Assembly (NCBI RefSeq): GCF_000801105.2 | Contig: NC_079514.1 | Location: forward strand, 44,830,515 to 44,894,514 | Source: Raphanus sativus | Lineage: Eukaryota > Streptophyta > Magnoliopsida > Brassicales > Brassicaceae | Length of the DNA stretch: 64,000 nt | Direction of reading: 5' to 3' | Part shown: in pieces, positions 20,321 through 32,915 of the stretch | Position numbering within the stretch: the stretch's first letter is position 1 | Layout of the letters: the number at the start of each line of letters is the position of its first letter | Made by a program: the position numbers and the translations under genes | Notes under the pieces: generated by a model | The model's input: the letters and a program-made list of their open reading frames with translations, nothing else | Database searches by the model: none | What the model was told of the DNA's origin: nothing

Positions 20321-20659
20321 AGTTTGGTTGTCGTCAACTATTTGAATATCTAAGTAAGTTCAATTACATATAAAAATTTCACTAAAGTTATGGGATTGTA
20401 GGTGCATTTAATCTCCTATATATTAAAGTAGAAATATTTAAAAAATTGTAACCTTAATTTTGTAATAATTAAAAAGATTTTATGCTTAAGTGTCATTCAA
20501 TTATGTAGTCAACTGCATTCAATTGAATCATGGCCCTTGCAGATCATGATTTAAGTAAAATCTTATTTAAGTTTGGTTGTCGTCAACTATTTGAATATCT
20601 AAATAAAGTTCAATTACAAATTAAAATTTCACTAAAGTTATGGGATTGTAGGTGCATTA
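20321..20659. repeat. Two direct copies of an 89-bp sequence
   Basis: 20321-20409 and 20570-20659 are nearly identical, both starting AGTTTGGTTGTCGTCAACTA and running to GGGATTGTAGGTGCATT. They are separated by about 160 bases. The open frame at 20530-20907 spans the second copy and shows no recognisable protein family. Confidence 0.85.
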
Positions 20660-21044
20660 AATGTAAATTATTTGCCGTCAAAATTCGATCTGGTCATATT
20701 TTCTGTAGCTACAAAAAAAATGAAAAAAGAAAACAGTTTTACTCAAAACATAAAGTTTTGAATCAATACAATTATAATTTATCTGAAAACATATTATATG
20801 TGATATTTAAAGTTTGGTGTTTAGACAGGTTAATAAAATTTTGCTACAAATCAACACATATATCAACAAGAAAATCTGACAAATGTTATATGGAAAGCGC
20901 TGCATGATCTGAAAGTTTAAATGGATATATCAAAATGGTCTGTAATAAAGATGTGCACCATGAATATAAGAAAGATCATCGGTTGTGCTTAGTGGTTTGA
21001 AGTTCAACCCCTATCATCAGAACCCATCTGGAATCAAAAATCAC
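20660..21044. other. Unassigned DNA before the TRIM array
   Basis: No gene is recognised. It directly precedes the first LTR of the TRIM-like array. The five bases before that LTR are ATCAC. Confidence 0.4.
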
Positions 21045-22745
21045 TGTAACATTCTGATTTGTGATATATTAAAAAGCTTTACAGAATTGAATTGGATATC
21101 TATGTCATCAAAGATCGCTTATCTTTTTTGGTATACATACATTTAGAATTCTAGAGTTAATCGTGTTTGAACTGGAATAGTGGAAAGATGGTTGACCTAT
21201 CCGAAAATAATTAGTGATAGCGTGCAAGTGAGGCCAAAACACAGAAAAATATCATGTGGTGATTACAGGGCCAGTAAACAATGATTTTGAGCGAAAGAAT
21301 ACTTATGCACTAATTGGTGGAACGGGAAAGGGCCCATGGACCGAGGGAGCGGGCATGGGTGGCCCATTAGCCGTGGACGGTTGGAGCGTTACAAGTAGTA
21401 CCAGAGCTGGTTAGTCATCTCGGTTCTGACCCGAGAGCCATTTTGAGACATGTCGTGAGATGCAACGAGGACGTTACATTTTTTGAGAGTGGTTAAATTG
21501 TAACATCCCGAGTTCTGATATATGGAAAGAGTTTAGAGAATTGATTTTGTTACCTTTGTCACCAAAGTGCACTTACCTTTTTCGAGACACATCCATTTAG
21601 AACTCTAGAATTAAGTGTGCTTGAACTGGAGTAGTGGAAGGATGGGTAATCTATCGGGAAATTATTCGCTATAGCGCGCAATTGAGGCCAAAGCAAAGGG
21701 GAAGATCATGTGGTGATTGCGGGGTCAGTAAACAATGATTTCGAGCCTGAGAATATTTACGCACCAATTGGTGGAACAGGAAAGGGCCCACGGACCGAGG
21801 GAGCGGGCTTGGTTGACCCATTAGCCGTGGGCGGTTGGAACACTACAAGTGGTACCAGAGCTGGTTAGCCATCTCGGTTTTGACCCGAGAGGCATCTTGA
21901 GACATGTCGTGTGGCGCAACGAGGACGTTACATTCTTTGAGAGGGGGTGAATTGTATCATCCCGAGTTGTGATATATGGAAAGAGTTTAGAGAATTGATT
22001 TGGTTACATGTATCACCAAAGTGCGTTTACCTTTTCCGGCACACATCTGTTTAAAACTTGAGAGATAAGCGTGCTTGAGCTGGAGTAGTGGAAGAATGGA
22101 TGAACTATCGGGAATTGATCTGCGTTAGCGTGCAAGTGAGGCCAAAGCACATGGAAATGTCATGTGGTGATTTCAGGGCCAGTAAAAATGATTTTGAGCT
22201 TGGAAATATTTACGCACCGATCGTTGGAACGGGATAGAGCGGGCATGAGTGGCCCATTACCCATGGGCGGTTGGACCGTTACAAGTGGTATCAAAACTGG
22301 TTAGCCATCTAGGTTCTGACCCTAGAGGTGTCTTCAGACCCGTCGTGGGGCGCAACAAGGACATTGTGTTTTTTTAGAGAAGGTGAATTGTAACATCTCG
22401 AGTTGTGATATATGGAAATGCTTAAGATAATTGATTTGGTTACCTATGTCACAAAGTACGTTTACCTTTTCCGACACACATCCATTTAAGACTCTAGACT
22501 TAAGCGTGCTTGAGTTATAGTAGTGTAATGATGGGTGACCTATCGGAAGTTATTTCCAATAACGTGCAAGTGAGACCAATGCACATGAAAATGTCATGTG
22601 GTGATTAGAAGGTCAGTAAACAATGATTTCAAGTCTGGAATATCACCGATCGTTGGAACGGGATGTGACCCACCGTCTGAGAGAGTGGGCGTGGGTGAGA
22701 GTGGACGTGGGTGGCCCATTAGCCATGGGAGGTTGAGACGTTACA
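21045..22745. mobile_element. TRIM-like tandem array: 4 LTRs, 3 internal domains
   Basis: LTRs: 21045-21393 (349 bp), 21499-21847 (349), 21953-22283 (331), 22389-22745 (357). Each begins TGTAAC or TGTATC and ends TACA. Between them are three internal domains of exactly 105 bp (21394-21498, 21848-21952, 22284-22388). Each starts with a primer-binding site for initiator tRNA-Met (TGGTACCAGAGC in the second; variants in the others) and ends in a purine-rich tract before the next LTR. The short third LTR lacks about 18 bases that include a GGGCCCACGGACCGAGG-like part; the fourth has an extra GTGGGTGAGAGTGGACG-like duplication. No coding capacity fits in 105 bp, so the element is non-autonomous. 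The outer five-base flanks (ATCAC, GTTAC) match only partly. Confidence 0.88.
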
Positions 22746-24982
22746 GTTACCCTCCCTAAAATTTGGTAGTTGATCAAAAAGGTTGAAAGCCAAGTTGACA
22801 ACAAGGGTAAAATCAATTTTTATTTCAACATAAAGCACCATATGCTCATAGTGTTGGAGAAGCAGTCTTATACTTTAAAATAGGTGGATAGTAGCTCTTG
22901 ATCGTTGGAACAACTTAGGTTACTCAATGTTTCTAAAACACATAGCTTTTAAAGTAAGAATCTACAATCTCTTATATATCCATCCTCGTCATAGAATTGT
23001 TAAGATCATCGGATCAAAGCTTAAGAAAATCAATGAAATTTCAATCATTAAACTAATCAATGCTAAATAAGCATAAATTTTGGGTGAAAAGCTGATTTGA
23101 TGTTGGTGATGTAATTACACTCACAAGGGCAGTGGAGATAATGAAGAAGACCATGTCGAGCTTGATTTTAGATACGTGGACCTCAAAAGTTATGTACTCT
23201 ATGTGGAAGCCTTGATCATGAACTTGAAATGTCCAAGGAGTCAGCTCAACTGCAGCAGCTATAATATGAATTGATGGACATTGGAACAAATCCTTACATG
23301 CAAGCTCAAGAAATGAATGCTGCTAGAGGAGAGTACCTTACTACAAGAGAGGTGAAGCAATCATCTAGTACAACAGAGCTAATGAAAATAAATCCCAATC
23401 AGCCTAAATATCTTGAAGCAGAAACACTTCAACATGGTCAGAGTGGACTCAATCCAACTTAAGAAGTTCAACAACTAGTCCCAACCCCTGCTCAAATAGA
23501 TCAAAGAACAAAGAGAAAAACTCTAGGAGATACTGAAGATAATACCACATATTCTGCAAAAATTCTTGAGATAGAACATCATGACCATGGTTTGGTGGTT
23601 TTCCTCAAACCACCCCAAGTGCAACAAGGCTCTTACACTGAAATCGTTACTGCATTGAGTGATCATTAGAACTAACGAAAGTAGGACCGACATAGAAACT
23701 CCAATATACCAGAAATTATTGTCAAAATAACAACTCCAATATACCAGAAACTATTGTCAAATTGATGATGAGTTCACATGAGAAACAAGACTTAACAACA
23801 CTGCCGGTTTGGACTCATGTGGATCTAAATTCTAAAGAGCACACAAAAATTGTTACCCCTTGACTACAAAATTTTAATAGAATCACAATAAAAATATTAG
23901 TAAAACTTATGTTTAGAGAGTTCTATAAATTAAATATTTTAGTCAATCTGTGTTCTAATATTTACAATACAGAATTTGAGAAAACATATCTAACTTCTAG
24001 TGATGTTCTATTTATTCAGATTTTTAAAAATTGTTAAAATACATTATAAAAATATGAAAACAAATAAGAAGAAATTGAGAAGAAAAATGTATACATAGAA
24101 GATGGAAAACACATCAACTTTAGCAACATTCAGTTAACAATTCGAAGGCACTCCACTCTATTTCACCTTGTGACCACGCGGATATGGGCCTATCTTACGG
24201 CTATTTTGAATACCCGAAGTGAAAGTCCATGTGGGCTGCACCAACTATTTAGTTTATACATCATATTTTATATAATAAGAGAAAAACATGGTTGAACAGT
24301 GAAGAAACTAAGATGTTTTACAAGTGATGTATATGTTCCATACTGTTTCATTTTATAGTCAATATTTTTAAAATGGAAAAGGAAATAACTTTTGGTAATA
24401 TCTCTTCTTCCTCTGTTTGCTCACTTGAAATCTTTCACCGAGAGAAAGAAATGAGATTCAAAGTTTTTTTGTTTTTTTTTTGTTTTCTGATCTTTGATCA
24501 GATTTTCCTTTCGGCTTGTCCGATTATCTCTTCCACAATTTGATTTTTCTGTGTTTATTCAACCAAATCACAACTTTTATTCATGTTCTTTAGTAGTTTT
24601 GAGATTTAGTTGAAATAAATAAAGTCTCTATAGTTCTTCTCTTTTGCAAAGAAATTCTATATCCTTATTTACTTGAGTAGGTTTCTTCCTCTTCCTTGGT
24701 TATGCACTGATTTTTTCTAAAAGGGAGTCAATATTTGCTCATCCCTTTTGTGGATCCGCTAGATCGGCTTAAGAGCAGAGTTTCTTAGATAGAAGGAAGA
24801 TGGTGGAGATGAAACTATCTGGGTTGAATTATGGGTGGTCAAGCAGAGTTGGCATCTGTGTTTGGATGGTCCGGCGAAGAATCATCTCTTAAATCAACAT
24901 AGTTTTTCCTTGTTTTAACCTCCGGCGTGATGGAAAATCTGGTTACAAGTAGCGGTTTTAGCGAATGGAGCAATGGAATGAT
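22746..24982. other. Unassigned region, possible decayed coding
   Basis: No element ends are recognised. A plus-strand frame at 23271-23462 continues past a stop to about 23669 without recognisable domains; it is rich in Gln, Thr and Asn and could be a decayed retroelement gag or ORF1. From 23680 to 24980 the sequence is AT-rich with no supported gene. Confidence 0.35.
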
Positions 24983-25254
24983 CAGGGCCGGCCCCAGGGC
25001 CCATACCAAATTTGTTTTGATATTTTATGTTCAATTTATAATTATAATAGTACATTAAAATAAATATAGTGTAATAAAAATATAACTATGTAAAAGAAAT
25101 TAACTTCTTACTGGTTTAAATAAAATATAAATGTATTTTTATTTTAATTTTTTTAATTTAGTTATAAGGTCAAAAAAACTTTTAGCTCTAAAAATTTGAT
25201 AAATACAGTTTTTTTTTTTGCACTAGGGCCCATCATAGTATTGAGCCGGTCCTG
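24983..25254. mobile_element. hAT-type MITE, GGGCCGGCCC family
   Basis: Left end CAGGGCCGGCCC, right end GAGCCGGTCCTG, inverted with few mismatches. Flanks GGAATGAT (24975-24982) and GGAGTGAT (25255-25262) agree at 7 of 8 positions, consistent with an aged hAT target duplication. The interior is AT-rich and non-coding, 272 bp. A related copy is at 60368. Confidence 0.82.
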
Positions 25255-25262
25255 GGAGTGAT

Positions 25263-26399
25263 GATTTTGGTTGTTTATTTGGAGTTTAAGTGGAAGAAGA
25301 CATGCACTGGTGACCGGAGAAGATGACCGGAGAGAAAAGTGGTTCACCGGAGTACGCATAATGAGAAGCGGTTGTTCTTTTGTCTCTGTAATGCCACATG
25401 TGTGTAGTCCTCTTTATGATTGATACATATGCTCACTTAATGATGTCTACGTTGATTACATATCGTTTTGGGCTCCTTGGGCCAATATCATGTACTAATC
25501 TTTTAAACCTTCAGTTTAAATCAATAGAATTGTATCGATAAAAAAAGAAGAAAAAAGGATAAAGAAAGTAGAAAAAAAGGCTGGAACCTACCACGTGAAA
25601 GACAGAAGAGAAGTATATAAGTCGCTAGACTAAATGGATTCTACCCTAATATAGTGCCTTAAAATACTTATACCTCCGGCCACCTGAGTCCTAACTTTAT
25701 TGGCTTTATACCAGGGAAGCCCTGATTTACAGTATAGCTCGACCCGTAAGAATCTAAACCTCAGAATGCATGCATATAAATATTTTCCTCAAACTATTGT
25801 AGAGAGGTGGAGAACTTCAAGAGATAAATTTGGACTTCCATAGACACTCAGACTCAATCAAAACCCTTTTAGATGGATCAAACCATTCCAATAACCATTG
25901 ATCTCTTTTTATGTCTTATGTCTTATTTCATTTCATGTTGATTTTGATTTAAGTCTAAAAAAAGCTAGACTTAGGAGAATCTCCTAAACTAAATAAATAC
26001 ATCATGAAGAACATCAAATATAAATGCATTTGATCAGAGCAGGCTAAATATTTATTTAAAGTTTGTAATACTTTTCTTTTAAATACTAAAGTAGTTTTAT
26101 ATAAAATTTATGTTGAAAGAAAATATGTTTATATAGAATATTTTTGGACCCTTTTATTATCTTTTGGATAAAAACATTACTTTTACAAAATTAGATTCTT
26201 AACAAATAAAAATTGGGGGATACAAAATCGGAGCCCTGCTAGTCTCTCTAAAAAGCCTTTCATATATCATTTTACAAAAGCATCATACTATCTTTCATCT
26301 GTTGAATTTTTTTCATTGCCTTTTCATTAGTAATAGTCTCAAATACATCTTTTCAATATAACAAACTAAACAGTCACTAAGCATCATACGATCTTTTCA
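25263..26399. other. Unassigned AT-rich intergenic DNA
   Basis: No gene or element end is recognised. Short open frames are without family similarity. The region leads directly into the decayed transposase. Confidence 0.5.
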
Positions 26400-27669
26400 T
26401 GTGCTGATTTCACCATCAAGAATATCTTCCTCAATCATTTTTTTGTGATCAATCTTCTCGAATCATATACTTTCATTTACATGAAGGATCCAACCACATT
26501 CAACAATAGATAAATCACATCAAAGAAAACCTCAAAATACTTTTTTTTTTGCAACAGCCACAACAACCAGTTGATGAGAAAAACAATGAACATAATAAGC
26601 TGGGATATTTTCCTGTTAAATCAGTGACCTTAGTCCATTGTATTCATCTTTCATATTTCTTGCACCAACGTGCCTTGTATTCTCTGCTTTTTTATGCTCA
26701 ATCCAAGCTTAGAAAACAAATAATTGATAGCAGATTTCAGATATGCTAAAGATGTCTCAGCCACATGTACGTATGATGCTAATGAATATTACTTTGATAA
26801 TCCCACTTTTATCAACAAACCAAAATACTACTGCCATTTGTTCTTTATGAGAAACATCAGCAGATTTGTCAACCAGCAAACCCAAAACATCATGATCAAT
26901 TTCTTCAATAATAGATTTGATTACTCTTCTGCAAAACAATCCACAATATCTTTTGAAATATTCAAAAACACCATCTAACTACTTCCATAAGCATTCTGTA
27001 GGAGAACTTTACTCATTACTTCATTTTTTGTCAGTAGTGTTTTTCAGAAGCTCCGTAAAGGTTCCTTCATTATCAGATGTTGCTGATTCATCATGAACAT
27101 GAAAAGGAAGACTTTGTCACAACAAATATCTGGAAACATCAATTGAAGCATTTAACCAAATCTTCTCATTCTTCGTAGTATCATTATGCTTATGCAAAAC
27201 ATGCTTAATACACTGACCTTGTCTCATCAAGTTTTCACATTTCATAACTGCATTATTATGAAAACTATTAACTTGCCCGACATGCTCTGCAAGCCTACTA
27301 AAATTATTCAAATTAGAAAAACTTTTGTTAGTCCATGCAGCAGTTTTTCCACATTTTCTATTAATATCTCTAAACAAGTAACAATATAGACAATGCACAG
27401 TGTCTTTCTTAACAATATACTCTAGCAAATTATACTGATCAAACCAAGCAAGATTAAACCGCCTCATTGCACATCTTATCAGTTTATGTTTAAAAATATG
27501 ACCACAAGGTTGGCAAAGACTTCTAGTCAAATATCTACTAGTTACCTCATCCATTGATCTGAAAGATAATTCATATATTTTTCCGATCAGCAGGAACTCA
27601 TGGTAAATCATCTAAATCATATTTAGATGATGATGATTCTTTTATTTTCAAATTAAAAATCTTTTCCAT
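26400..27669 (-). pseudogene. Decayed TTF zinc-finger/hAT-type transposase
   Basis: The best frame is 27117-27611: WFDQYNLLEYIVKKDTVHCL then CYLFRD, followed by HVGQVNSFHNNAVMKCENLM and WLNASIDVSRYLL. These are signature blocks of the plant TTF-type zinc finger/HAT-dimerisation (ZMYM1-like) transposase family, with the C-x2-C of the finger in HCLYCYLF. Downstream in other frames and across stops are HDESATSDNEGTF-like codons, IIEEIDHDVLGLLVDKSADV (26757-26939) and an AYYVHCFSHQLVVVAVAKK-like block near 26530. A plausible ATG is at 27669 (MEKIF). Several stops and frameshifts are visible, so the protein cannot be made. Terminal inverted repeats were not found. Confidence 0.82.
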
Positions 27670-28207
27670 TGATTCAGCTGAACATAGAAAAATATATTAA
27701 TAAAAAGATATAATGTACATAGAAACAAAACAAAACAACATTTATCGATTAGTTTCTCATCTATAAACTAAAGAACAAAAAGAAGTTCGGTTGTTTTTTT
27801 TACAACATTAAGTATTACGTAAAAGTAATTTTCTGTTATCTACATAATTGATATAAAGTTATTAAGAGACACTAACATAAAATCTTAATTGTGAATCTGA
27901 ACTTACATGGAATGCACGATGGATTTGGAGAAGAGAAGAAATTGAAAACACAAAGAAAATATATATCCTAAAATCAGTTGAGAAAATAAATTAGGTTTAA
28001 AGTGTTTAATAAAGATTAGCTGCTCAATCCATTGCAAAATTTATCTGGATTTGATTTTTGGGGTCCAAATAAATAAAGAATAGAAAAAATAGAATTTTGT
28101 TTTGTGGGTTCAAAAGATCAAAATTTAGTGGGTACAAAATAGAGATAATTGGATAAATACCCTTAGCGGAGGTCTATATTCGTTAAGTATCTATCGATTA
28201 TCATAAA
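27670..28207. other. Upstream flank of the decayed transposase
   Basis: AT-rich. Homopolymer runs are common. Nothing is recognised. Confidence 0.45.
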
Positions 28208-28236
28208 CTAGATTTTGACATGCACGCATGTGCGGG
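28208..28236 (-). mobile_element. Helitron 3' terminus, minus orientation
   Basis: On the minus strand a GC-rich imperfect hairpin (CCCGCACATGCGTGCATG) is followed about ten bases later by CTAG and then T, the layout of Brassicaceae Helitron 3' ends. The rest of the element would extend to higher coordinates, but its 5' end was not identified. Confidence 0.5.
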
Positions 28237-28289
28237 TATATTTTCTTATAAAATATGTTGCTATTTGTTTCTCATGTCAATATATATTA

Positions 28290-28465
28290 GAGTTGGACAA
28301 AAAATCCGAATCCAAAAAATCAAACCGGTTCCGATACAAAAAAAAGTAACAAATCCGAACTGAAATTGATTAAATATCCAAATTATTCAAAATTTTAGTA
28401 TTTAGAGAACTTAAACCGAATCCGATTTGAACCGAAATATTTCGGATACCCGAATGTTTGAAATA
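28290..28465. repeat. AACCGAA-type low-complexity repeat
   Basis: Repeated variants of CCGAATCC, AACCGAA and ATACCCGAA, the same sequence style as at 55488-56650. This motif class is abundant in Brassicaceae intergenic DNA. Confidence 0.6.
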
Positions 28466-30300
28466 TATTTATATACTTATATATATTATTATTTTAGATT
28501 TAATGTTTAATGCATACCATTTATTACATGACTAGACGATTTTTCCCCTCCGTGATGATGAAAGTTCTACAATATCCTCTGACACAGCAGACAATAAAAA
28601 GGAAAAAAATGTATTTGAACATTTAGAGCACTACTCTTCCACTCGTCTCCTACATTTTCTTTCTTCTCACCTTACTATTTTTCTTCTTACACTTTCTTCC
28701 TCCTACATTCTCTTTTTTTTTTTTATAATTTTTATCCGTTAAATCACTTCATCCTCTCTTCTTCTTCATTGTACAATTCACCTATTTAAGAGTTAACAAA
28801 ATCATGTATCATCTGACGATACCGTTTTTTACCATCTTACCAATATTAATCAATAATAGGTAATCTTATCAATAACATTTAACAAAACATGTATTCCACA
28901 ACAAATGTAAAGTGTTTAGTGAAACGATAAAATATATAATAGTAAATAATGATTCTTTGATATCGATCAATGTATAAGATATACAAGTCATGTAATATGT
29001 AACAAATCATATATCATCTAGCAAACTAAGTATCAGATAACAATAATTATTTTGTAATATTTTACAATCATATACCATTACAATATATCAGCTAACAAAG
29101 CATGTGTCAGCCAAGTTATACACTAACAGACAATGTTATCTAAGTAAAAAAAATAATTTACAAAGATCTCATGAACGGCGGGTCAATAAACAAGTAAGAA
29201 ACAACATTTCAGCCGGAAAATTCTTCTTCTTCGTTTTTGTCGATTCACAGCACTAGAACTTATGCTATGACACCATCATAAGCTAACATGCCATACATCA
29301 TGTAATAAATCTGTGAAACATAACTGAAAGCGATGTTATTAGTGAGAGCATCAAGATTCTACCTTGTACTTATATGTCAATGATTGAGGAAATAAACTTT
29401 GCGGTATCACTAAAATCACTGGATATTATCGGGTTCCTACGAAAATTAAAACCACAGAAGAAATATATGGTTAAAATTCAAAATTGATAAGAGTTTTTCA
29501 TAATAATTAGAGAAATAAAGTTAGTAAATAGGATATGAATTTTGTAAAGGACACGAAAAGGGAAAGAAAAGTAGAAGAGAATATGATAAAAAAAGTAAAA
29601 GAGAGGATGAGAGACAGCTAGGAGTGAGATCACTTGTCAAACAGATAGGACCACGTCCCTTCGCTAACTATGAGTTGCTTGTATCAAGAGTCTTTTTCGG
29701 ACAGGCACATAGACAACTAACACAGCTACATGTAGGGGTGGGAATAGATATGTAGGGTTAAAATCGTCATAGTAATATTTCGATCAACTCAAGTGTACTT
29801 CCCTAATTAAGGTACTGGTCATGGGCATATAAGCCAATTATATCTTCAAAATATTCAGTCTATACTACTAATAAAGAATATTTTTTGTGGTGTCGCTTAC
29901 CTCATTACCATGTACATGGGTCCACCCCTATAAATGATAAAGGCATGAAGCTCTTGCAAAGTGGTGATGGTTTGACCCATTTTATTTTTAAGTTGTTCAG
30001 ACATTGCTTACATATAGCTAACCACAAAATAAAATCAAAAACAAATGAAGAACAATATATAACTACAGAAATGAAGAACAAGTGGTCGACACATTTTTTT
30101 CCCACAAGAAATATCGTATAGCACCATATGTTTTTCAACTATGACTGCATCATATATATCCTCTAATTTTTAAAATAAATCCTTATTCTTACAAATTAAA
30201 AGTTTAAAATTTCAAACCCCCTGAAATTAAAGTTCGAAACTCTAGAACATATAGACCTTAATTTCTTTGTTTTAAAGATGTTTCAGTGTTTTGTAATCAA
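28466..30300. other. Unassigned intergenic region with ACATGTATCA motifs
   Basis: Several degenerate AACAAA-CATGTATCA-like words recur between 28795 and 29115. CT-rich sequence near 28630-28770 and GA-rich sequence near 29560-29625 could be arms of an old foldback element, but the pairing is weak. No gene is supported. Confidence 0.35.
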
Positions 30301-30305
30301 ACTAT

Positions 30306-30408
30306 TAACCTTATAAATTAGATTTAAAACCAAATTAATATCCTTTGGAAGGTCGGAAATCTATTTTTAACGGATATTAATTTGGTTTTAAAAATGATTT
30401 ATAAGGTT
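30306..30408. repeat. Hairpin with 37-bp arms
   Basis: Left arm about 30308-30343 (AACCTTATAAATTAGATTTA, then AAACCAAATTAATATCC) and right arm 30372-30408 are reverse complements with about four mismatches, around a 28-base loop. Confidence 0.75.
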
Positions 30409-30482
30409 TATGGTTTTTTGTTCACTTATAAGGTTTATGGTTTGATTATAAACATTAAACCATATTTAAGCCAATATAATTA

Positions 30483-31413
30483 GGGGGTGGGTGTTAGTGG
30501 GAGAGCAATTTTTAAAGACTTGAAGAGTTAAAACATTCTATTGTTATTGGTTTTTTTATTCTTAAAGTCTTAATAAAATCTTATGTTATTGGTGTGATGA
30601 TTTTATAATCCTCATTAAATCATTAGTTAATGGTGTAGTGATTTTGTAATTCATTGTAGAATCTTTTGTTATTCAAAATTTGTGTATTTCAAGATTTGGC
30701 AATTCTATTAAACTTTTGTGTTATTGAAACAATGATTCTTTATATTTAACTCATCAATCGTTACTTTCAAAATTTTAGAGTTATAGATAGTATTGTAAAA
30801 TTTGGATAACAAAAACTGAAAATTTATCAAATAAATATACATTATCAAGCATATTTGTATCAGTGAATGAAAAACATAGATCTATTATGCCAATAAAAAG
30901 GAAAGAAAAAAGATTGAAAGATGACATAATAGCACTTCTAACATGTTTTTTAAAATTTTAATACCAAAAATTGATATAAAATAACAAAACCCATATTTTC
31001 ATATACATGTCATATGTATTTCAAAAATTTAATACCAAATATATTATAAGAAATAAAACCCAGATTTTTCATGTACATGTAACATGAACTTCAAAAATTT
31101 AATACCATAGCAATTGATATATGATATATATTTATATATCTCACTGTTAACGTTCAATATACTTTTCTACACATCATTCACATATTAAATGAAAATATTT
31201 CTAGAAGAATTTTTTTATATAAATTTTTTACATAAAAGAATAACAAAAATTGAGGTGAAACTATGAATGCATGACAATCTATAAAATTTGTATGAATTCT
31301 ATAAATATGAATGCACTTGTTTGTTAAAATCCATGAAATTTTCCAATTCTTTTAAAATTATCAACTTTTCATATCCATAAAATCTTCATGAATCAGTCTC
31401 CCAATAACAAGCA
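30483..31413. mobile_element. Non-autonomous PIF/Harbinger-like element
   Basis: The left end reads GGGGGTGGGTGTTAGTGGGA just after TTA (30480-30482). The right end, read in reverse, gives TTGTTATTGGGAGA, matching the inner part of the left end but without its G-run. The interior repeats the phrase TGTTATTGGT, as other elements of this type do. No coding region is seen. The right terminus is degraded, so its exact boundary is uncertain. Confidence 0.5.
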
Positions 31414-31635
31414 GTACGTGGTTGTAGAGTTGCAGCTTTAATTTCAGAGGGTTTGGAGTTTGAACTTCTAATCTATGAAAATATGGATTTTAAATTTTAA
31501 ATTTAGAAAAAATATAAAAAACGGCCATAGTTTATGAAACATCTAATACTATACATAGTTTTGTGGAAAAATAACTCGACCCAACCATAAAGGACAAAAA
31601 TTCACTAATCTGAAAAAATCCCAAAATAATATATA

Positions 31636-31662
31636 CTAGTTGATAATCCGCGTGTATGCGCT
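31636..31662 (-). mobile_element. Helitron 3' terminus, minus orientation
   Basis: Minus strand: a GCGCATACACGCGG imperfect hairpin, then TTATCAA and CTAG followed by T. This resembles other Helitron ends in the window, but the stem is short. Confidence 0.4.
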
Positions 31663-32912
31663 GGATGAAGTTTTCGTAATAATATTTTCTTGGAAATTTT
31701 TTGTCATAAATTTCATTTTGTATATAATATTGGACCTTAGATATAAAGTTGCTAATTATAATATGTTGTTGGAGAAAAAACCATATATTGTTTCCCTTTT
31801 AAAAATTAATATGACTTTGAAAATCATTGGTGGCATATATGTATATAGATTGCATTCATATATTGTATTTATACGTCAACTATTAATCATGTCATAGTAA
31901 GCTTAACCGACTTGTTTACAAAGTAATATAGATTCTTCGTATAAGGGATTATAGGTTTTTTGTATAATAATATTTGTAGCATTAGTCGCAATTAAGCACA
32001 TATAGAAAGTTCCCTGTACAAAAAATAATAAACCAATAATTAACACCAATAAAAATCAAATATTATATCTCATTCGGTGTATAATGATATACGTAGAGTA
32101 TCTTATATGAAAAATATTAAAATTATCGAACTGGTTCAATTTAACTGGTTTATAAAATAACTGGTGATTTGGTATTCTCGGTTGAATGGCCAATGTTGCG
32201 GTTCAACTATAATTGAGAAAAATTTGCCCGTTTTTACAAACACTGTCAAAAAACTATATCCACTGGTGTTTATGACTGAACTGTAAAAATATATGCTGTA
32301 AAATGTAGGCATGGATTATTGACCATGTTTGTTGAAGATAATTTATAATACCCTCTACTAATTTTTTAATGTACTAATGACTACTCTCTTTGAACATTAC
32401 GAGAAAAGAATATGCTAATGTTCATTTCAAACTGTTACAATGTAACTTAACATTAATGTTTTTCATTTCCAACATTTGATATTTGATCCATATATTATAA
32501 TTTGTGAATATTTTTCTTATAATTATGAGAAACTAATTTGGCCATCATCGTAGAAACATGTTTATAACTTAACCTTGATGATTTTTTTCCTAATAGGTCT
32601 TTACATGGATGAAACATAAGTCTTTTCAAATTATGTGCAAATGGTCCAACGTAATTCTGGACAAAAACAAACATTCCACCAAAATTAAATTATATTGTGT
32701 AATAAAAATTCTACTAAGAGGTTGGATTTAATTATGTTATACCAATATGTATATGAAACATACTCTAAAGAATTGTAGCGGTTTAGAAGTTATTGTATTG
32801 TATTTAATGAAATTGCATGTTATATTATTATTATAAACAATCCACTGTTGTTATTTTCCTAGCAATATAAGGAAAATTAGATAAGAAGTCTAGGGAAAAA
32901 AGTTGGTTACAC
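31663..32912. other. AT-rich DNA, possible Helitron body
   Basis: No coding sequence is recognised. It could be the body of the Helitron ending at 31636, but no 5' end was found. Confidence 0.35.
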
Positions 32913-32915
32913 TTA

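Noticed and set aside
21045..22745. A centromere-like satellite array
   Set aside because: The unit resolves into LTR, primer-binding site, purine tract and LTR, with TG...CA ends; four copies in one place fit a retrotransposon multimer better.
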